Notes: generated by a model not told the origin, from the letters alone. DNA of 64,000 nucleotides from Agaricus subrufescens (GCA_029945375.1 CM057068.1:372001-436000); one strand, 5' to 3'; shown: positions 10,554 to 23,103, counted from the first letter of the stretch. Numbers and translations: made by a program.

Positions 10554-13418
10554 CTAATAGTTCACTCTCCTACCTCTTTCAGCATCAACCAACATATCCA
10601 CAACTCTATCTCTCGCATCTTCCATCAATACCATATCTTCACCCTCCTCTTCAACACCATCATCCCTTTGATCACGTTTCTCAAAAACGCGACTGCCCAA
10701 CAACCTTCTAAGAGCATACATCTGTCTTCTCCTCTTCTCTTCTTCCGCTTCTTGTACCTGTTGTCGCTGGTGTTGAACAGCGTTCAAAGTGTTCAATCGA
10801 CGTAGAACAGGTTTTGGAGTGGTTGGTGTAGGTGGTTCAACGGAAATCTTGGGAGGTACCAACGAGTTTGTCGTCTTCGAAGAGAAAATAGATCGATACA
10901 AAACCAATGCCTGAAGGATCGTGAACGGAGTAAATGAATGGTGTCCATCATCGTCTTCATCCCCATCTTCCGAAGACATACTAGTCAAAGTCACGGTCGA
11001 AGTCGAAATTGTGCTTGACGAAAGCATCGAATCTGAATCATCTCCTTCATCCAAATTGTCATCGATCCTCTTCCACTCCATTAGCACATCATCGTCAACA
11101 CCTGACAATCCGTTCGTTTCACCAAGAACAACCTTTTCAACGTTCCTGACCAAAACTTCCACCTGTCCACCTAACTCTTTCGAAGCTTCACTCATCAACT
11201 TCAACTCCTCTCCCTGAATTCCGGTTTCGCCCTCTTTATTCTCAACATCTTCCTTCTTGTCATCACCACCAATAACTTCCCTAACAAACGTCTTGCCCAA
11301 AACCTTACTCGACTTCATTTCGATAACATGTCGAACCAAAACGTCAATCACTAACTCCCCTCCTTCCTCTTCATCATCTGAATCGTCCATCCGACTTCGC
11401 ATTTTCGCGACTTCAGACTTGACGCCAGGCATAAAATCATCGAAAACCCGATCGAGACCCACGCTCAATACTACTAATTCCTTCTTTGTTGTAGTGGTAG
11501 TAGTTGTATTCCAGATACTCCTCGCCCATGACTTGACGATATGGCTAACGAGTCCAGAGGAGGAAGATGCGATAGTGTATAGGAACAAAGCTTTCATGAT
11601 CGGAGAACACTTTGTTGAGTGGTATAACCTGATTGATGATGCTAAAGCTGGTACCGATTCTAAAAAAAAGTCAGTATCGAGGTCGACATGATCGGGAAAT
11701 AACGTACGGTTTCCGAGTATAACTTCCTCGATATTCTTCTGAGCGGCTTCACTTTTCGACTTTCTGAACCGCCCACCAACCATCCTAACAACCACACTCA
11801 CAAACAACAAAACCGTTACACCAAGATGTAACACCTGTACCCAATCTCTCCAAGCCGACGGAGAAGGGGAGGGGGGAGTAAATTGAGAAATAATTTCAGG
11901 AGAGTAAGCAAGAGGTACTGGATTGATGACATGTCCTTGGTGAGAATGATGTTGATGATGGGCGGTGTTGGCAGTGAGAGGTGAATTGAAGAAAGAGAAT
12001 AAAGCAAAAACGGCTAGGAGATATTGCTGGGGTTGCGGTTGTTGTTGTTGTTGGGTAACGGTTGGGGATGGAGGTAGAGGGACTTTCCTAGGCCTGCCCC
12101 TCTTTCTCTTTTCCGGTTGACCGTCTACACCCAAGACGACGTTCTGAATGATAGGCGTCGTCTTTTGTTGCGGTTCTTTTTTGACGTCAAGTTTAGCTCT
12201 CTTTCTCTTCTTCCCAGAACCTTCCTCTCCGTCATCATCGTCATCCATATCATCCTCATCGTCGTCGTCATCCAGCTCTCCACCACCACCTGGGGCATTC
12301 AAATCACCCCCAACTTCGTCCTTCTCCTCTCCACCAAATCTCAATCTCCATTCTTTCTCCCATTCCCTTAACAATGCCGGCCCACCCACCAAACCGCAAA
12401 TGAGACTCTTCAGTCCTTCTTGTTCATTCTTCAACCGGTACTCTCTACGTTTTAACACTCTGATATATTCGACAGCCTTTCCGAGAACATTTGCTTTGGA
12501 GCATTTACGCGCGACTTTAACTCCATCAACGTAGCCTCGTTCATCTATGATGTCGACTTCACCATAAGGATTTGATGGAGCCGGCGAGCCTGCGATCGTA
12601 GTGGGAATGGGGGAGGAAGATGATTTGATGATAACGCCTCCTTTCAAGTTCTTCTTGATTTTCTTCCCAGAATCTTTATCCTCAAGGACACGTAGAGCAG
12701 GCACGGCCATACGTAAAGACTGAATTCGTGCGTTCAAATTCGTCCGGTACCGTCTTTCGATAGTGGTATGACTTGTCTTGGGTCTCGCCGAATTTGTCAA
12801 GTTGACAATAGACGTTGGTATGATAGGATTTGTTACTGGTGGTACTTGTACCGCAGGGGTATCGGATGTGGGGGGCGTGGATGGTGGAGGTGTAGGCACT
12901 GGTAATGATTCGGCTGTTGCCGCCATAAAAAGGTTAGCTCAAAGAAGAAACATTGCTTAAGAATGCATACATTGAGGAACTCCACCAGTAGGCACAGCAA
13001 ACATGACTCCAGCCAATTGTCGCACACGCTGGGCCAATTCTGTGGCTGGGTCAGCAACGGCCCCCGAGTCCAGAGACGAGTCGCTGGTGTAACCGGGACT
13101 CTCGGGCAAGGGCGAAAACGTGGGCCCAGTGCTGGTGGAATCTGAAGAGCTGGAGGTCACACTGAGTCTCCTCGGTTTCATATCCACGGGTTCAATGAGC
13201 ATTGCGCTCTCGTTGAGAAACTGAGCGGCGAGCATGTCCGCGGAAAGGTCGAAAGAGTCGGGGTCCAAGGCGGGCAGCGAGAGAGCGCTGGGCTCGATGC
13301 AGTCGTCCGGCCAGAGGGCGGAGAGAGAAGACCAGTCGGGTTGCTCGTCCATGTGAGTGTTGTGGATGAGCATGCTCAGGGGGTCCGAGGCCTCCAGCGG
13401 ATTCATGATGTCCTCCAT
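10554..13418 (-). CDS. sre1: Sterol regulatory element-binding protein (bHLH, membrane-anchored)
   Basis: Exon 1 (MEDIMNPLEASDPLSML) is an acidic, Ser/Pro-rich activation-type region of about 149 residues. A phase-1 intron (about 12914-12971, donor GTATGC) joins it to the large exon. The bHLH begins at HTTIERRYRTNLNARIQSL; the Tyr after ERR is the SREBP hallmark that replaces the usual Arg. Helix 2 is KANVLGKAVEYIRVLKRR. Two hydrophobic segments follow (YLLAVFALFSFF and VLHLGVTVLLFVSVVVRM) separated by a short loop, as in ER-membrane SREBPs. Total about 920 residues. In fungi the N-terminal half is released under low oxygen or low sterol and activates ergosterol and hypoxia genes. An in-frame 48 nt intron at 11660-11707 is probable (see findings). 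The symbol is by homology. Confidence 0.85.
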
Positions 13419-13553
13419 GGTGGCAAGAGAATATGTATGGCGAAAGAAAGAATCAGGCCATTTCTGCTTAGCATTTGCTGACGTAACCGCGTATCAAGAG
13501 CCCGCTTACATACTTCTAATGATCTAATCTTAGCATTGACAAACAAAACAGAT
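13419..13553. promoter_or_regulatory. Short gap upstream of SREBP
   Basis: Only 135 bp separate the SREBP ATG from the 3' end of the next minus-strand gene. The SREBP promoter must lie here or inside that neighbour. Confidence 0.4.
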
Positions 13554-14619
13554 TCAAATTGATGATCCCTGCCTAATAAACGACTTCTGGAGATGCTTCT
13601 TCAGAATTTGTATATCTATCTCCGGCACCAAACTCGAACCATGAGATCTTCTCCCCTCTGCCGGTACTGTGGCACGCTGAAAAACATCCTTTAGCAGCTT
13701 ATCTAATTCTTCATCAGACCATTGAGTCGCTAGCACGCAAAGTATTTCTCTATTCCGAATCCCATAGTCAAGGAAAACATCGATGAGATGCTGCATGTCT
13801 GGAATGCACGTTGAGAGGAAATTCCTGACTTCACTGATACGGTATTTTGGGCCGTTGATTGTAGGGGACATAGAGGCAAGGTGGGACGACGATGTAGTTG
13901 GAGTGTGATTTGTAGGTGAGCCTGGTGGCGACTGCGATGAAATCGAGATGGGAGAACTCGACGTGCCGACACTATCAAAGTACGAGGTTATCTTGGTACC
14001 GTTGTGCCTAGTTCGAGTGACCTTTCTCAGAGTATTTAGATGGTTGCCCTTTGACTGCGGCTTCAGTATCAAGGTTCGTGAGGACCCAGACTTTCCTGCT
14101 TTCGACGATGGCTGTATTCAAATGTCGTGTTTTATTCTTAGAAGAACAAGAACATAAGAGTAACACTCTTACTTACCTCCATCAACGTCGCCTCTTTCCT
14201 TACCGGACCAAACCATGACATTCTTTTTCTTCCATAGAGCCTTTGAGCATATCTGTCTACAGCCCAAATTCTGCTTGAGTTCGTTTTCTTGTCTCCAAAC
14301 AGGCGGGGAAACTGTTGACGGATCTGAGGCAGAAAAGACTGAGTGAGCGACGAGCATAGCCTTGAAACAATAAGAGATAGTAAGATGCTTACATTACACA
14401 GTACCCGATCACGAATTTCCGGTTTTTGTCTCCGGTAAGTACACTTGAGGTCAAACAGTTCACGCAATTGCTCCCTCAGAGCCGTCTAGCAAGTAGTTTA
14501 TCAATACAGGAATCTGGTAAGCATCCTGAGCGACTCCTACCTTGAGAAGTCTCAGAGTATATGGGTCATCTTCCAACTCAAGAGCTTTTTCAAGATTTGC
14601 AGGTTGAAATTTCGTCATG
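13554..14619 (-). CDS. Hypothetical protein
   Basis: The ATG at 14619 (MTKFQPANLEKALELEDDPY) opens exon 1. Exons then give TALREQLRELFDLKCTYRRQ, IRQQFPRLFGDKKTNSSRIW, DRYAQRLYGRKRMSWFGPVR and PSSKAGKSGSSRTLILKPQS, ending RQGSSI at 13554. GT-AG introns lie near 14485-14541, 14324-14392 and 14112-14176. The N-terminal half is basic and helical; the middle is Ser/Pro-rich and disordered (SPISISSQSPPGSPTN); the C-terminal part (LSTCIPDMQHLIDVFLDYG, WSDEELDKLLKDVF) looks folded and alpha-helical. I recognise no family. Consistent splicing and lack of stops support a real gene. A nuclear role is possible from the basic character but is only a guess. Confidence 0.6.
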
Positions 14620-15807
14620 TTAGGGCTTAAATCGTTCTGTTAAAGCGTCCTTCTAATGGCCAGAACTCTACAAAAGACCATGCTTCAATGAGTACAAGAC
14701 TTACGAAATTATGTAAAAGTTGTCGACTTGAATACCTGAACGAGCAGACTGTGACTAGGAACGCCAAAGTCCTTGCTTTATGTACCAAAACTTTGTTGAA
14801 CTGCTCACCGTTTAAACGGGAAAATTGGGATCAACAAACGATCCGGGCGCGTTTTAAGCCAGAGAACGTGACGCTCGAGCCTGAGCTTAATTTTGCCTTC
14901 GAGTATATAAAAGACTGACCCAAGTCGTACCGCCGTAGTTGAAGAAAGCCACGATAACTTGACGAGGTGAAGACGCACGGCGGTGCTGTAGAATACCCTA
15001 CCACCTAGCATATTGATGATAACCTATTGTCTTAAATTTGTTGCGTCCGCTAGTTGATGAGCGAGGGGTAACTGCTCGTTGTCCTTCCTCTTGCCAGAGT
15101 CCGTCATCGTCACCCTTGTCCACTTTGTGAGGTCACTTCTCCGATCTACCATCTAGTCTTGTTCATCCGAGGTTTAACAACGACCGCCACAGTACCGTCC
15201 ATTGAAGAACCGACTAGTACTTGGAGAAGGAGGAAGGAGGCAGGGGCGGGCGAATTAGTCATTCTCCAGATCGCCACCCCTGACTCGAGAACCTAAAAAT
15301 CTGGGAAGAGCATCTTGACCGATCAACCACAACGCTTCTCGATATCCGGATCACCGTCGTCTATCAGCCCGTAGAACATATGACTGCCAGTGAACAAACG
15401 GTAAGATCCATTTGTGTACAAGACCAAGGCAAACGGTGGGTAAGATGTAGCCTCGCATAGCCTGACGAACCTTGCCAAAGACGGTATTCAACAAGCAGTA
15501 ATCCACCTATCGCTAGCTGAACCTCGAGCATCACCGACGTAGAACTGACATCATAAATTCGTCTGCCACCCCATTGTCGCTTTTAATTGAGCTAGAGAAA
15601 CCATCAAGCCTGCTTTCACAGAGATCATCCTTGCCAGTCACGGCTGAAGTCCGCAAAATTGTCGAGCATTATTTCGAAACCAGTTTCAAGACCGGTACAT
15701 GCTTCACTTCACTATTGAGAACGTCACATCCAGAGAACGCCCATTTTTCAAGAACCCATTTCAATGCCACTTTTTCCTTGGGCGATTATTCGAATCCATT
15801 AGAGGGC
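14620..15807. other. Intergenic, no gene seen
   Basis: Short open frames here lack a convincing start, splice sites or recognisable protein. The left edge is the upstream region of the hypothetical gene at 13554. Confidence 0.4.
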
Positions 15808-16840
15808 TTACCTAGACGATGGGAAAAGAGATAGATTAATCACCCTTGAAAATTTGGCGAGTACCTCAGGCACGATATCCTCCAGGATCGGGTACCTGAA
15901 TTCTAAGAGTCTAATTTTTCCTGGACTTAAATGAGTAGGAAACGCAAACTCTCTACATGAAAACAGCGATATGGTCATCTGCGGCTCATTCAATTCGTAC
16001 TCTTGATAGATTGTATTTGGAAAATATAGATAATTACAGTTGTCAAAGCCAGGGGACAAGATTAAGCTGATGCTACAGCCAGTAAACACTCGTTTCATTA
16101 AAGCATTTACATAATTTCCAGCCAGCGACTCGTTTCCGAGACATACTCCCCATACATCGGCGAATTCAGTGCATCCCAAGTTTTCATGCTAAAAGATAGA
16201 GAAAGAGGAAAGAAGTACTCACCCGGTGTTATTATCATTTCCGGGTTTGCATGCCAGAAGGGCAATGTCGCGCTTGTAGCCATTACTCCACCGTTGAACC
16301 CAGATTTCAAATTCTGGGCTTTGTCGTTGACAAGCCGAGTCCTAGTTCGTGCATGGGGCAGACAATAGTAGGTAATAGTCCGTGGTTGGTAAACCTTTTC
16401 AAATGCTGAGAATACCCTGGTAAGATCCTATTGAAGTATGAAGCACGATCATCAGTGTCGTTGCTGTGGTGAGTGTAAACCATGGAAATCCTAAGTATGA
16501 TCTGCAGTCCCGTCTGCGATAAAGTAAACCAACCCGAGCCCTGGGTAGGTTTCGAAGATCGCCGTCCTCGAAATTGCCGGTACCTATTAAGACGTCGTAT
16601 TCCACAGAGAGAACGGAAATGCTGACGCAAGAAATGGTCAGTTTTGCAAGTCCAGATGCCAGGTGTGTATATGGTACCCCGCCCAGATAAGCTTGTACTG
16701 TGCCTATATAGTTTAATGAGCCTTGAGATGCACGAGCGTATCACGTTGGGATTACAAAGCTGAATTGACAAGAATATCTCCCTGATCGGTGCCTTCCGTG
16801 CTACGCGAAAAGTCATCACAATTGTTGCGGCAAGAAACAC
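15808..16840 (-). pseudogene. Possible degenerate or poorly resolved gene
   Basis: Several minus-strand segments read like protein: FLAATIVMTFRVARKAPI near 16835, EYDVLIGTGNFEDGDLR near 16600, GVMATSATLPFWHANPEMII near 16280, and a 120-codon stretch, GCTEFADVWGVCLGNESLAG, ending at 15808. Donors and acceptors are present, for example GTGAGTAC near 16224, but I could not thread one frame through all segments. It is either a multi-exon hypothetical gene or a decaying one. No family recognised. Confidence 0.3.
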
Positions 16841-17603
16841 AGTCCAACAAGGCCCATAAGCGCATGAAAACTCTCTACGGTTGGCGCCTAGCCGCCACGA
16901 AGACCGTAAAAGTTCACACTGCAGCTACAGTCATGCAGTTGAGTCAGACAGGATAAATGGAACACATTCAGGGGTATGTCGAGATCCCTTCTGTGTTGCG
17001 GCGATATAGAAAGATGATTGAATCGTACTAGGAAAATGGTTTAAGTTCCCTCCACGGAACCATCGTATACCATAATCATGCTAGTTGATACATATCCTTC
17101 CTGGTATCAGAGTGAGATAGACCCTATGTGCAGGGCGCCATTGGTACGATTGATATTGAAGCACTTGTCCAGCTTCGGCCTATGTTCAAAGAGTACGGAG
17201 CATCAATGCATGGAATGTGACGGTTCGTTTTGACCGCAATGCATGAGAATGCGCCGTCGCAGTAGGCTCAAAAGCTTTGTTCGTAAAGTTGAGCTTTGAA
17301 GAAGTCGACTGACTGATGGGGGATGAGGTGCACGCGACGCAGGTCTGTAGGAAGAGGAATGATAGATTATAGTTATACACATGAAAGACGACGACCTGGC
17401 CAAGTAATCCATAACCCAAACGACCGGGGGGCTGCTAAAACTAGGGAAGAGGAGGTAAAAAGTGACGCGGAATTGGGAGGGGGATAGATGGACACGGGGA
17501 TGGAACTGAGTCGGGGTTCGTCTACAAAAATGAAAACCAAGTTGACGATTATGGACAGCGAGAAAGAACGAGGAGACTAGTGAGAGATAAATGAGTTTGC
17601 GAA
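16841..17603. other. Intergenic, no gene seen
   Basis: Contains the probable 3' untranslated region of the WW-domain gene at its right end. Nothing else recognised. Confidence 0.4.
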
Positions 17604-20600
17604 CTATGGGGGACCTCCGCGCCGGCGTGGTCCACGACGTTTTCGCCTTTTCATCGCAGCAGAATCGGTGTCGCCACCCTCGTCCCCTTCGAATGATTCA
17701 TCCGGGAAATGGTCTCTGACCATTTCATCCCGACCACGCTTGGAAGGCACCTGTACACGGTCCCGCAACGACTGATGTAGTGGCGAGGGTGGTTGTACAG
17801 GTTCGTTACCTCCACGAGATATACGCGATAGTAGAGATCCTTTTTGTATTGGCGCTCTGTCACTAGTCTCTAGACGTTGCTCAAACGTCTTCGAAGGTAA
17901 AGGTGTAAAATTGTCTTGTCGTATGTTGATGCGCTCCGAAACACGAGGTTCGAACGCATCAGGCTCACCAGTGTATCCATTATCTTGACGGATGTCTTGG
18001 GGCTGTTGCTTGCGGTTTCCACGTCCATCAGGTGGGGGTGGGGGTAGATGAGGAAGGCCTATGGGACGATCATTCGAGATTCGCCTCGCGGACTGTGGTG
18101 GACCATCGTCAAACACAGTAGGTGGGTAACTGGCTCGACCACCGCCCCGCTCGATGTCTTCCCGTGACGCCTCTACAGCTGGCGGTCGTCTGTCAGGGAA
18201 GAAGGCCCCGTCGCGACGATTGGCACCACGAGAAGATGGTAAAGAACCCATTCGGTTTTGCATCTCAAACTCCTCATTGCGTCGGTAACGATCACCAACA
18301 GGAGCAGAGTAGGATTCCTTGGCACCCGAACCTTGCCGTGGAGCTTCAACTTCCATCCTCGAAAAATGAGCTGGAAGATCACGGTGAGGGGTAGCATTGT
18401 GATAATCCACACCTCGAGGCCCGTGATCATGAAATGCCGGTGACGTGGATTCCCATTGAGATGAAGCGAACGACGTCTGCCGCGAGGAAGGAGGTAGTGA
18501 CACGTCTGGAGATACATCATGAGAACGCTCGTCGGGGTATCGCCCTCGAGGAGACGTGTCACGACCAGCTAATCGCATATCTTGTGGATGCGAATCCGTG
18601 GGAACTTGATCAGGATCGTACCGGGACTAATGAGAAGATTTGAGCGAGGGAAATATCTCTATAAGGTAATCCTTACTTTTCGGTTCCCAGCTGGGTACCG
18701 ATGTCCGCCGCCGCGTCGCATAGAGTTCTCAGATTGAGAGGCCGATAGAGGACCACGAATAGGCTACAAGACGTTATCTAGAATCCTGGTCACACTCGTT
18801 TGAAGCTTACCTCAGTTTCCTCCCGCCTCTCGCGCAAGAAAGTGTTGTCAGGCGGCGATGTCGCATATGAATCACCTCGAGTTGTCTAAATCAGTGTAAA
18901 ATGTGAGCAAAAGGGATAAAATTACGGAAAAAGAACAGACCCTGTTAAAATTTTGACGCGTGTTTATCACGGTCGGTTCTGGTTCATGATAAGGTCTCGA
19001 AAAGTCTCCATCATGAGGCCGCGCCTGGCGAGTCGGAGGTTCGTTGACAGGTGGATATGTTGCTCTCTCGAAGCGCTCAATCCGGTCTGTCGCAGGATAC
19101 TCATTAGAGACAGGAAGGTCATTCATTGCGATCGCCCTTCTCGATCCAATAGGTATGCTATTTGCATTTGATGTAGGTGTAGGTCTCCCCCGAGATTCGC
19201 GAGCCGACTAAGAAAGAGGTAAGTACAACACCATCCAGGGAAATTGTTACAAACTTACGGTACGATCAGCTGGAGGATGCCATTCTCCTCTCCCCTCTTG
19301 TTGCCAACTACCTGGAAGTTGCGTATCAACATCCCTTCGATTGTCAGGTATCGCAAGATGAGTTGGTGAAGGCCTTCCACGATACCTATCTCCAGCAACG
19401 GCAGTGGAAATGGGAGGTGTTGGAGGAGGATAAATTGCAGCAGGAGGGACCGAGGGATTTTGCATCGCCCTTGGCTTCAGCGGTGGCTCGTGTTGTCGAT
19501 CTGCATAAATTCCACGATTATCTTGCGTTGGGGGGTGTTCATCCATCATACCAAAGTTTCCATCTGGGTCAACTTGATCTTTAAAATGATGTCGAGATCT
19601 TCCTCGCTCTCTCCCTTGCTCCCGAACGAACTCACGATCATAATCAACAGGCATATTGCTACGCCCAGACGGCTGGTGATTATATTGCCCTTCACGCGCA
19701 TCATCACGAGTTGAATACGGCCTCGCCGGTGGAAGATCAGACATGTTTTCCCTAGCATGGAAAGACATGGTGGGGGAGCGTACGTCCTCTCTTCGGAATT
19801 GACCAGGAGTTTCTGGATAGACGCCAGGCTTTGATTTTCCAAGTCCGCGAAATTCTGCTTCTTGTGGGGGCAAGGGCTGTCTTTTGCGCGCTGAATCATT
19901 TGCATCAGAGTAGCGAACTGGTGTAGAAAAGTGTCCCTTACGTGGAAGATTAGAGACTTCCACGTCAAATGGAGACGTTCTTTCCCGGTCTGTAGTTGCC
20001 GCCGGTACCCACGTCCGATCAGTATTGTTCATGACATCGGCCGGAGGCCTACTGGAAGATATAGAGTAAGCCTGGGCAGGATCATCGAATCGCCTATCTT
20101 GGTCTACGCGATCAAGGTTTTGTCTTTCGCGTCTTGACCCTCGCAAGCGATCATCTGGACTGGTTATCGGCTTCGAAGGTAGACCATTTGCTCCCCCTGT
20201 TGTTCCAACCACAGGTCCTGGCCCAAACCTCGAAGGCCTCTCCCTTCGAGTAGGATGTTCCGGATCAATCACCGGGCCGGGGCTACGCCGGCGCTCGACG
20301 GTACCCTCGTGTCTCTGAATATGCGCCTTGGCTTCATGGAGATCATCTCTGAGAGGCGGTGTATGTGATCCTATAAAATATGAAGAGAGAATGTTCAGAA
20401 CCGGACAACGAGATTTTGAGAGAGACCTGAGAGGGGAATGGAAGTAGCATAGGCACTCGGGAGGGATGGGTGAATAAGAAGCTCATGTGTCCAGGTGTGA
20501 GGCAGAGCAGAGCTTGGCAGGACCGATCCCAAGCAGGCTGAGGGTTACAGCACAGATACTGGCACCGCATGTGCGTCGGGAAGCAGGGGGAAAGTGGAAG

Positions 20601-21815
20601 TGGAAGCGGTACAATAACGTACTTGGTGCAGATATGTCACTGCTTTGATAGTGTGGAGATGTATGTGAGTGATTCTTGTCACGATGTGCTCTTTTATTGG
20701 ATTCCCTCTGTGGTGGTTGCATAACCACTTCGGTATCCGCGACAGGATCACTGGCAGAGGGAATTGTTGGTCGATTTTGTCTTCGAGAACTTCTCGCCTG
20801 TGTATTCGAAGAATGTGGGGGTGATGGGACCCAGTGCCGATCATCACTGTTTGGTGCATCTTCCGCAACGGGCTCCTTTTGGATGCCACTAGTTCGGTTA
20901 TTAGCACGTCCTCTGGCTGTACGGTGAGCAGTACGGTTGCGGTTTTCACGTGCAGGAGAATTAGACCTCGAGCGATCACGAGAGCGTGTGGCACCGGGAT
21001 AATGACGGTCGTGGCGGGATTCCGAAGTTTCTGGGGACTGTTCACGGCGTCGCCCTGAGTTGGCCGAATATCTGTCATCACTTGGCCTGTAATGACGATC
21101 ATCATGTGTAAGAAGCGACGGCGACTCTGTTGGAACTGGGCCTGCATTCGATGACTACGGGAGGAATAAGAGAAGAGTTAGCAAAAGGGGGGAGAAGTTG
21201 CATGGACTCACGGGCCGGGTCCAGGTGGATTTACCGGTGACACCATTAACATAGTAGGGGTCACCAGAGCGCGATATTCCAACTTCCCAAGGAGTTGGAA
21301 GAGGTCCGGCCTGATCATGTCGATCGCCTTGCTTTAAGGTTTGACTAGTAGTGTCAGCTTTTTTGGGTCTCGAAGCCATTAAAGTGGCTTCTACGATAGA
21401 AGGGTCAGAAGGAGGAACGTATGGTATATTCGTTGTCATCGGCTTCGCAGGGAGGGCGTGAGTCAGTCGAGGAGGAGGAATGATTACTTTATTATGCGAA
21501 GCTTTTGTCTTTGAGGCTGGAGGTAGCGCCGGGGCTGGGGTAGCGCTACCCAGCGGCGAGGGTGTTAGGTCGCGCCTTGGCGGGGGAGAAAGAGATCGCG
21601 GTGGTGTGGTTGGTGGAACAAGTACTGAAGAAGTCGAGGAAGAGACATTTTGAGATACCGAGGCGGGGTCGTCTAGGGTATATCCCTCGTCCTCGTCGCC
21701 AAGGGAGACGGCATCGTCTAGAATGTAGATTTTCAGTACACAGGTTTCATCGAAATCCACGTTGTACAATACCTTCATTCCCCCAGTCGAGAACGTCGGT
21801 TTCCTCCTCGGCCAT
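17604..21815 (-). CDS. WW-domain protein, large and disordered
   Basis: The start at 21815 (MAEEETDVLDWGNE) is chosen because a 55 nt intron at 21718-21772 joins it in frame to DDAVSLGDEDEGYTLDD; the longer open frame that begins upstream at 21892 would read straight through this intron in the wrong frame. A single WW domain follows at about residues 150-185 (PTPWEVGISRSGDPYYVNG, then TGKSTWTRP), with both tryptophans and the double Tyr. The remaining thousand or so residues are low-complexity, rich in Arg, Ser, Pro, Asp and Gln, with RS-like stretches (SRSNSPARENRNRT) and a basic tail (KRRKRRGPRRRGGPP) that looks like a nuclear signal. WW domains bind proline motifs. This layout suits pre-mRNA processing or transcription, which is inferred. 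The gene is divergent from UNC-50. Confidence 0.75.
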
Positions 21816-21986
21816 TGAGCTATGCGCAGAGGAGGAGACCATCCCTGAGCGCATTGCTGTGTCGGGGATTCAGTCGCCGTTCTAATATTCAAGTCCCGAT
21901 CGCGCGTGTCAGGATGCTGGCGAGCGCGAAGGCCGGCAAATCTACCTACACTGGCTCTCCTTAGACGGATCAGGACGCCAGATGCG
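21816..21986. promoter_or_regulatory. Shared divergent promoter, WW gene / UNC-50 gene
   Basis: 171 bp separate the two start codons. No TATA box is obvious. Both genes must draw on this interval or on each other's 5' exons. Confidence 0.5.
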
Positions 21987-23103
21987 ATGAGTCTGCCGAC
22001 AAATGCCTCCTACTCGCCAGAGGATGGCGGGGTGCCTGCCCGCTCAGGCGCGGGCTTTCGCATTCCGTTAATATTCAGACGGCTCCACCGCTTCCAGCAA
22101 ATGGCACGTTCTGATAATCTCGCGCATTTGCTAGACATGTATTCATCCTAGAACCAGGATTTTGAACTGGCTGCGTGGCAGCTCACCTATCTTTGCCTAG
22201 CGCCTCGGCGGGTGTGCGTATGATCCATTTACACTGCCCAAAACGTGACTAATGAGCCTGGCACAGGTACCGCAATGTCTACTTCCACAAACGTGAGTTC
22301 TCAACAACCATGCATCGCATAGCCTGAGCACACAATTATCTAGAGACAAAGAACACCTGGGCGCGAGATGACCCCGCTATTCTTGTTCTCATCGCTGCCT
22401 GCCTGGCTGGTTAGTCTGCCCCTGTTTTCACTCCGATCCGCATCTCACAGTGTATACCAGTTGCTGCTATTGCATGGGCAGTCGTCTACAAACTAGGTAT
22501 ATGGGGTAGCACGAACCTCATTATATTCATGGTCTTCCGGGATTTCCTTTTGTCTGGGATCGTAATTGCCACCGCTCTATGGTATGTTCTTGTCCAAGCC
22601 ACCCGCCTCGCAATTGATTCGCCCCAGGTTCGTTTCCAACCGACTCTTGCTGTCGCCGCCATCGCATTCCACGCCAGCAGACTCTTTCGTTGAGTGGGCT
22701 TATGTGTTCGACGTGCACACAAATGCATTCTTTCCTTTCTATCTAACTCTTTATCTCGCGCAACTGTTTCTACTCCCCATCGTTTTAAAAGGCAACTGGG
22801 TGTGCCTTTGGTTAGGTAACACTTTGTACCTTGCTGCGTACGTTTTTGAGCGCTCCTGCCCTACCCAGATGCTGAATTGCCCAACAGCTTCGCCCAGTAC
22901 ACATATGGAATATATCTCGGGCTTAGCGGTGAGTGGGTCTGTCCCCATGACAAATCGAGGGCTAACGGAAGCCAGCATTACCTTTCCTCATACGGTCCGA
23001 GCTGCTGCTAACGCCGCTGCTTCCACTTTTCACTGCATATATACTGTCGCTGTTGGGATTCAATGTTGCGAAACATGTGTTGTCTGCTTACTTTGGGCAA
23101 TAA
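21987..23103 (+). CDS. UNC-50 family membrane protein
   Basis: The ATG at 21987 gives MSLPTNASYSPEDGGVPARS and then FRRLHRFQQM. Joining DFELAAWQLTYLCLAPRRVY and QTKNTWARDDPAILVLIAAC matches the UNC-50 signature, in which human UNC50 has the same QM-DFE and WARDDPA segments as I recall. About five membrane spans follow (LIIFMVFRDFLLSGIVIATA, AFFPFYLTLYLAQLFLLPIV, LGLALPFLI and others), with VEWAYVFDVHTNAFFP conserved. It ends FNVAKHVLSAYFGQ at 23103. UNC-50/Gmh1 proteins sit in the Golgi and ER and act in vesicle traffic and receptor assembly. The QM-DFEL junction requires a GC-AG intron at 22104-22157; no GT donor restores frame. Confidence 0.85.

Noticed and set aside
11816..12007. Hydrophobic open frame opposite in phase within the SREBP exon, with plus-strand Ser-rich frames nearby
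   Set aside because: It is a shadow of the SREBP reading frame; low-complexity Ser/Asp codons create open frames on both strands.
16307..16840. 177-codon frame taken as one intact gene
   Set aside because: Adjacent frames carry better segments and splice signals; the continuous frame mixes exon-like and intron-like sequence.
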